Shown here: one piece after another, positions 58,853 through 64,000 of the stretch
Layout of the letters: each line of letters opens with the position of its first letter
Position numbering within the stretch: position 1 is the stretch's first letter
From: Cenococcum geophilum 1.58
Lineage: Eukaryota; Ascomycota; Dothideomycetes; Gloniales; Gloniaceae
Assembly: GCA_001692895.1 (NCBI GenBank)
Contig: KV748230.1
Coordinates: 868,001 to 932,000, forward strand
Direction of reading: 5' to 3'
Length of the DNA stretch: 64,000 nucleotides
Position numbers and translations under genes: made by a program
Notes under the pieces: model-generated
Databases searched by the model: none
What the model was told of the DNA's origin: nothing
What the model saw: only the letters and a program-made list of their open reading frames with translations

Positions 58853-59960
58853 TAATTACTACTATAGTTACGGTTTTAATAAGTTAAATAATATACTACT
58901 AAAAGCAGCCACCACAACGCCGTTAACGGCAGTAACTATTTTAAGGTTAAGTAGAGATATAAGTATATAAGATACTAACTTATAACTAGTTACGGTTAGG
59001 CAGTTATAGGAAATTATTAATAGGTTAAATAAGAATAACTAAATACTTAAAGAAAGACCTAATGGGATTAGAGTAGTAAAGGTTAAGTTACCTTTAATTA
59101 AACGATTTTTAGGGAAGAGATTAAAGCTTAAAGGATTTCTAACGTAAATGTATTTTAAAATTATATAAAAAGGGGCTAAGTTAGCCATAATAATGGATTA
59201 GATAGCCTACGTAGGACTATTTCTAACGGGTTAGGCACTTAAATGGTTTAAACCCTACTTAACGGAAATATAAACTAATAGAATAACTACTACTAATTAA
59301 GAGGTATAATTTGTGTTTTCTAGCTAGGTAGGATTCGCGAAATAATTAATATAAATATTTAGGGACCCGGAAGTAATAGTTATAGTAAAGAAAAAGCTTT
59401 AGGACCTAACACAGCAAACTTTAGTAATTAAGTATATAATATAGTTTTAAATACTTGCTATATAGGTTAAATAAAATAATAAGGCGCTTATGGCATAATA
59501 TAAATAGGGACTTAAGACTAAAGTTTAGGATGTAATTATTCTAATAGAAGATATAGATACCCTAAGGGAATTAATAGATTAAGTGATAAAGATTAATAAT
59601 AGGATCTTTTAAAGGGAACAGGCTAAGAGAGGCTAGGATAGAGTTCTATAGTTATATAAGATGTAGAGTATATAATAACTAAAGCTAAATTAGAAACTAT
59701 AGTATAGCGTAGAGCTAATAGACCTAAGTGGTACTAGAGAAACCTATAAGAGAGGGGGAAAGCAATTATAAAAACCTAAAAGTTAAGGATTAAGTAATTA
59801 TAGAACTAAGAAGTATAGGCTAAACTAAGGATCTTAATAGCGGAAGACGTTTAAGCGGACTCTATAGCAAAAGCAATGGTTTAAAAATAGAGCTTATATA
59901 AATTACAGAAAATAGGATTATTTTGCCAAAGACTATAGAAGTAGTTAGAGTTATTACGTA
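58853..59960 (+). pseudogene. Gypsy D gag with converted zinc knuckle
   Basis: A retrotransposon-gag core is readable: ALKWFKPYLTEI near 59240, FRDPEVIVIV near 59360, and a Leu/Ile-rich helix region to about 59620. At 59895-59936 the knuckle reads Tyr-X2-Tyr-X4-Tyr-X4-Tyr instead of Cys/Cys/His/Cys. Numerous RIP-type stops make it non-functional. Confidence 0.85.
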
Positions 59961-62900
59961 GTAAAGGAAACTAGACTAATAGTATATAATATATATATAT
60001 AGAGGGACGATAGTATACTATAAGGAATAAAAGAATGTTTAATTAAAAGTTTTACGTTTTATTATAATAACGCATACTAAATTTATAAAGACGCTAAGTA
60101 TAGTGCAAGCTATTAGCTATAAGAGCTAGAGTTAAGAGGACTTAAAGGAACTAAAGAGTTAGATAAAGAATAAGATTAACTCTATAAGCTAAATTAAGAT
60201 ATTANAGNAATATANGGANAATAATTAGNAANAATAATAATAGAGTNNGAGTACTTATTAATTAANAGTAATAAGGATAGTAAAGGAACTAACTAGGGGT
60301 ATTTAAACCTTAATAACGTAATAGAAGTAGAGACTAAGACCGCTATAAAGTAAGGTTTAGTAATAAGTATTATAATACCGTTAAATACAGCATCTATCGC
60401 TTTATAAGACGGAAGGAGTAATATCTAAAGATAATTAAGTAAGTAGATAACTGCTAGTGCTAGCTTACTACTTAATAAAGGTAAAAGGCTAAAGGCTTAA
60501 GATTCTTAAGACGAGATAAAAGATAACTAAGATTCTTAAGATAAAATAAGGTACGCTTAAGGACCTATAATGGACGAAAACCAATGGGATAGAGTAACGG
60601 CTTAGTTCAGCAATATACAAATAAGCTCGGGATGAAGTTTCCTAAAGGTATAAGACTCTTAAGACGAGATAAGTAAGATTTAAGACTCTTAAGATAAGAT
60701 AAGAACACTAGTAAAGCCTAGTTAGACTAAGGCAGGAGCTAAGCTTAAGTTAGCAAGCTTAGGATTAAAGGATTTAAGGAGTTAAAAATTTGGGGTATAA
60801 ATAAGGACACCCGCAAAAAAGAAGCAAGAGGCTTCGCTATAGATTAGGGAATCTATAGTATAAATAGCAGTTAGATTGGGAGACAAATATATAGACCTAA
60901 AGGACTTACTAGTTAAATAAGATGTTTGGACTAAAGATTAAGAGTTTAATACTAAGATTAAAAAGTAAGAAGACTTTAAGGATCCACTTGCAAGACGCGA
61001 AAAGAAAGAAACTATAGAGGAATTTAGAGTAAGAATTACCTTATAGTAAGAACAGAAACTAGATAAGAAATCTAGCACGTTAGGACGTATAAGGGACAGA
61101 GCACCTATATAAAGAATTACTAATAGACCTAAGATAGGCACACTAAAAGCTAAGTAGCTTACTAAACTAGAATAAGAAGAGGATCTAGGGATTTCTATTA
61201 GGTTCAAAGAATAACATATAAAAGGCTGTTATAACATAGTAATAAGAAGATACTTCCTTATGGACAGACTATATACACTCTAATAGTTATACTAAAAGTA
61301 GTATAGGCAACGACATAATAATAAGTGGGAAGATTTCTATATATAGTTGGATAAAAAAGTTATCTAAGACCACCCAATTACGGAAAACGCAATAAATTAT
61401 ATTAAGGGAGCCTTAATTATAATATTAAAGGATCTAAAGGAACGATTAGAGGACTAAAGAAGTAAGAGACGCATCTTAGTACCTATAAATAAAGTTATAA
61501 CGTTTAGATTAGCACGATAAAGGTTTAAACTTAAGGATAAAGACGAGCTAAGAGTTAACCTAAAGCACCTAGCATACTATACGCTATTATGGATTGCATG
61601 CGTAGACGATATATATAAAATGTATAAGAATCCAAAGGAAAAGAGCCGGAAATACTCTATAAGGATGTACTAGATAATAGAAGAATAATAGTATAGGAAT
61701 ACTAAGTATATATACGGCTGGCATCCAGCAGAAGTCTAAGAGGAAGAAAGTTTAATACTTTAATTAGGAAGATTCCTTACGGAAGAATACTTAGATAGAT
61801 AACAATAATAGGAATATCTAAAAAATACCTATCTATGGTATATTAAAGACAAAAAGTAAACTAGGTATTAGCTAAAGAATAAGCTAAGTATAATAGGATT
61901 AAGCAGCTAATAGTTAGGAAAAGTAGAGGCCCACAAGACTAAAGGGAGCCAGTGGTAGAGCCTTAGACCCTTAAAGGAATTTAAAGACAACACCTAAATC
62001 TAAGAGTTAAATGGCAAAATTAGCAGTTTAAAGTATTAGTAACAATTTTAGGAGATCTAATAGCCTATAGAGAAGGCATTATTAATCTTAAAACGGGACT
62101 AATCTAGATAACCATTAAAGGGAGATAAATTAAGATATCTTTTAATATATTACTATTAGGGAGTGATAAGACAGTATTAGGAATGCCTTAGTTATAGGAA
62201 TATAATCTAAAGATTAATTAGGTTATAGGTTAGGTTAATATTAGAGATATATAATAACGCAAGAGGCGATAATAAACTAAGTTAGTATAGTACTAAGTTG
62301 GAGCAATATATAAAGAGACCAATTAAGGATTAAGTTATATATTAAAGAGATACTATAAATATAGTAAAAAGTTATAGTTACCAGAAAGTAAAAAGCTATT
62401 AGAGTATATAGCATAGGACTATAAAATAGAGTTAGAACTAGAAATAAGTTTAAGGTTCTACCTAACCTATAAGTTAACAGAAAAAGAGTTATAGGCACTT
62501 AAGGAGTTTGTCTAGAAAAATCTTTAAAAAGGATACATTAGACCGTTATAGTTATTAGTAGAATATCCAGTACTATTTATACTAAAGAAGAATGGAAAAC
62601 TTAGACTATGCATTAACTATAGATAGTTAAACAGCATTACTAGGAAGGATAGGTATTCTTTACCTTTAATTAGTAAAATCTAAGACAGGATCGGTAATGC
62701 GTAAATCTTTATAAAGATAGATCTAAGATGGGCGTACTATTAGATTAGGATTAAGGAAGGCAATAAATAGAAGGCAGCCTTTAGGTTAAAGGAAGGACTA
62801 TATAAACCACTAGTTATGCAATTTAGGCTTATAAATACACTAGTAACGTTTTAGAAGTGCATTAACAATATATTAAGAGAACACTTAGATGAATTTATTA

Positions 62901-64000
62901 TAGTATATTTTAACAATATTATTATCTACTTAATAAGTAAGGAAGAATATAGAAAACACGTTAAATGGGTCTTAAAGAGACTACAGGAAGAATAGATACT
63001 AGTAGTAATTAAGAAATACAAATTCTTTACCAGGAAGACAGATTTTGTTAGATTTATTATTAAACTAGGCTAACTTAATATAGATCTAAAGAAGATTAAG
63101 GCCATAGTAAATTGGTAAGAACTAGAAAATGTAATATAGTTAAGGTTATTTCTAGGGTTCTGCAACTACTATAGAAGGTTTATAGCTTAATAGTTAAAGG
63201 ATATCGAGCTACTTACAAGATTAATAAAGAAGGAGGAACTATGGGTATAGGGAAAGGAATAAAAGGAACTGTTTAAGAAAATTAAATAGTTATTTACCTA
63301 GAAGCCAGTTCTTAAAATCTATTAACTATAGTTAAAGATAGTAGTCGAAATAGATATATTAGACTATACACTAGGAGCGTACTTTCTATAAAAATATTAA
63401 AATAGATAGCACCTAGTGGCATATTATAGTTAAAAGATAACACTACCAAAACTAAACTATAATATTTATAATAAGGAGTTATTAGGTATAGTTACAGTAT
63501 TAAAAAAATAGAGATTATTCTTGCAAGGTATAAAGAAACTATTTATAGTTAAGACGGATTATAAGAACCTAACGGGGTTCCTAATAACGAAAGAACTTAA
63601 TTACAGATAGGTTAGATAGGCGGAGATACTTACAAAATACTATTTTAAGATTTAGTATACTAAGGGTACAGAGAATGCACAAGTAGACGCTCTAAGTAGA
63701 AAGGCTAAACTATAAAGCAACGAAAAGCCATTAGGGGCTTTACTGCGAAAGGATATAGATGGATTAATTAGGTATAATTATCCAAAGATTATAGTAACAC
63801 AAGAAGAACAGATCTATAAATTACTAGAAAATAATTAAATATAAAAGATCCTAGACGTATAAATAGAGGATTTAAACTTAGAGTAGTATAAAAATTAAGA
63901 AGTAATATATGTATTAAGATCTATTGCAAAGGAGTTTATTAAGTTATTTTATAAAGGACTAACTTAAGGATATAACGGAGCTATAGGCTTAGTGTTAAGA
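59960..64000 (+). pseudogene. Gypsy D middle segment and pol, with protease deletion
   Basis: The middle segment of unknown function lies at about 60440-62030. At 62033/62034 a 93-bp in-frame deletion relative to C (C positions 21337-21429) removes the protease active site. RT (about 62470-63190) has Asn-Asn for the catalytic Asp pair (62912-62917). RNase H follows (63340-63640), and an integrase-type start follows 63800. The element runs off the window at 64000. Confidence 0.86.

Larger units (their letters stand above)
58432..64000 (+). mobile_element. Gypsy D, 5' part, truncated by window edge
   Basis: This plus-strand Ty3/Gypsy element has its 5' LTR at 58432-58852, then leader, gag, middle segment, protease, RT, RNase H and the start of integrase at the right edge. 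It belongs to the same family as A, B, C and E. The left target site would be atttt (58427-58431); the right one lies outside. There are clusters of ambiguous N bases in the LTR (58704-58772) and in gag downstream of the knuckle (60204-60266). Confidence 0.92.

Noticed and set aside
62277-62498. 73-codon minus-strand frame near the right edge
   Set aside because: It is antisense to the protease/RT part of Gypsy D, whose order is confirmed by copies B and C.

Overview
The window looks like a gene-poor, AT-rich compartment of a filamentous ascomycete (Pezizomycotina-type) genome. It is built almost entirely of nested retrotransposons that carry the signature of repeat-induced point mutation (RIP). 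TpA is very abundant. Gln and Trp codons have become TAA/TAG/TGA throughout. Paralogous copies differ mainly by C/T and G/A. No intact protein-coding gene, tRNA, rRNA or CRISPR array was found. The species cannot be named from the sequence.

Layout. 1-2892: a minus-strand LINE (Tad1-like) running off the left edge and inserted into a plus-strand Ty3/Gypsy element (A). 2893-14430: Gypsy A, split by a complete minus-strand Gypsy element B (4869-12859; 421-bp LTRs; TSD ttata). 14431-16803: decayed DNA holding a GC-rich solo LTR (15250-15442; TSD tttaa). 16804-31332: a complete plus-strand Gypsy element C, interrupted by a block of structured repeats (about 18650-19650) and by a second copy of the LINE (23955-29519; 12-bp TSD). 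31333-34081: a decayed reading frame, two small inverted-repeat elements, a 934-bp inverted-repeat-bounded segment and a 12-bp-unit minisatellite. 34082-39600: a minus-strand Ty1/Copia element F (218-bp LTRs; TSD tataa).

39946-48575: a broken NACHT/ankyrin STAND (NLR-like) gene. It is interrupted by an ORF1-only LINE derivative (41881-44002; poly-A and 10-bp TSD) and by a small non-autonomous LTR element G (45902-47507; 199-bp LTRs). 48814-49391: a truncated Gypsy 5' end (E). 50751-56935: a plus-strand Ty1/Copia element H (268-bp LTRs; TSD gtttc). 56936-58431: a decayed minus-strand reading frame and a 62-bp near-perfect palindrome. 58432-64000: Gypsy element D, cut by the right edge.

The elements A-E share one LTR family and therefore one Gypsy lineage. 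Target-site duplications fix the nesting order: the NLR gene, Gypsy A and Gypsy C were hosts, and B, both LINE copies, G and the ORF1-only LINE came later. RIP has hit functional residues: the RT catalytic Asp pair is changed in all six LTR-element polymerases seen, and the CCHC zinc-knuckle ligands have become Tyr in three Gypsy copies. A few short segments escaped, notably the solo LTR, the minisatellite and the inverted-repeat segments at 32-34 kb.
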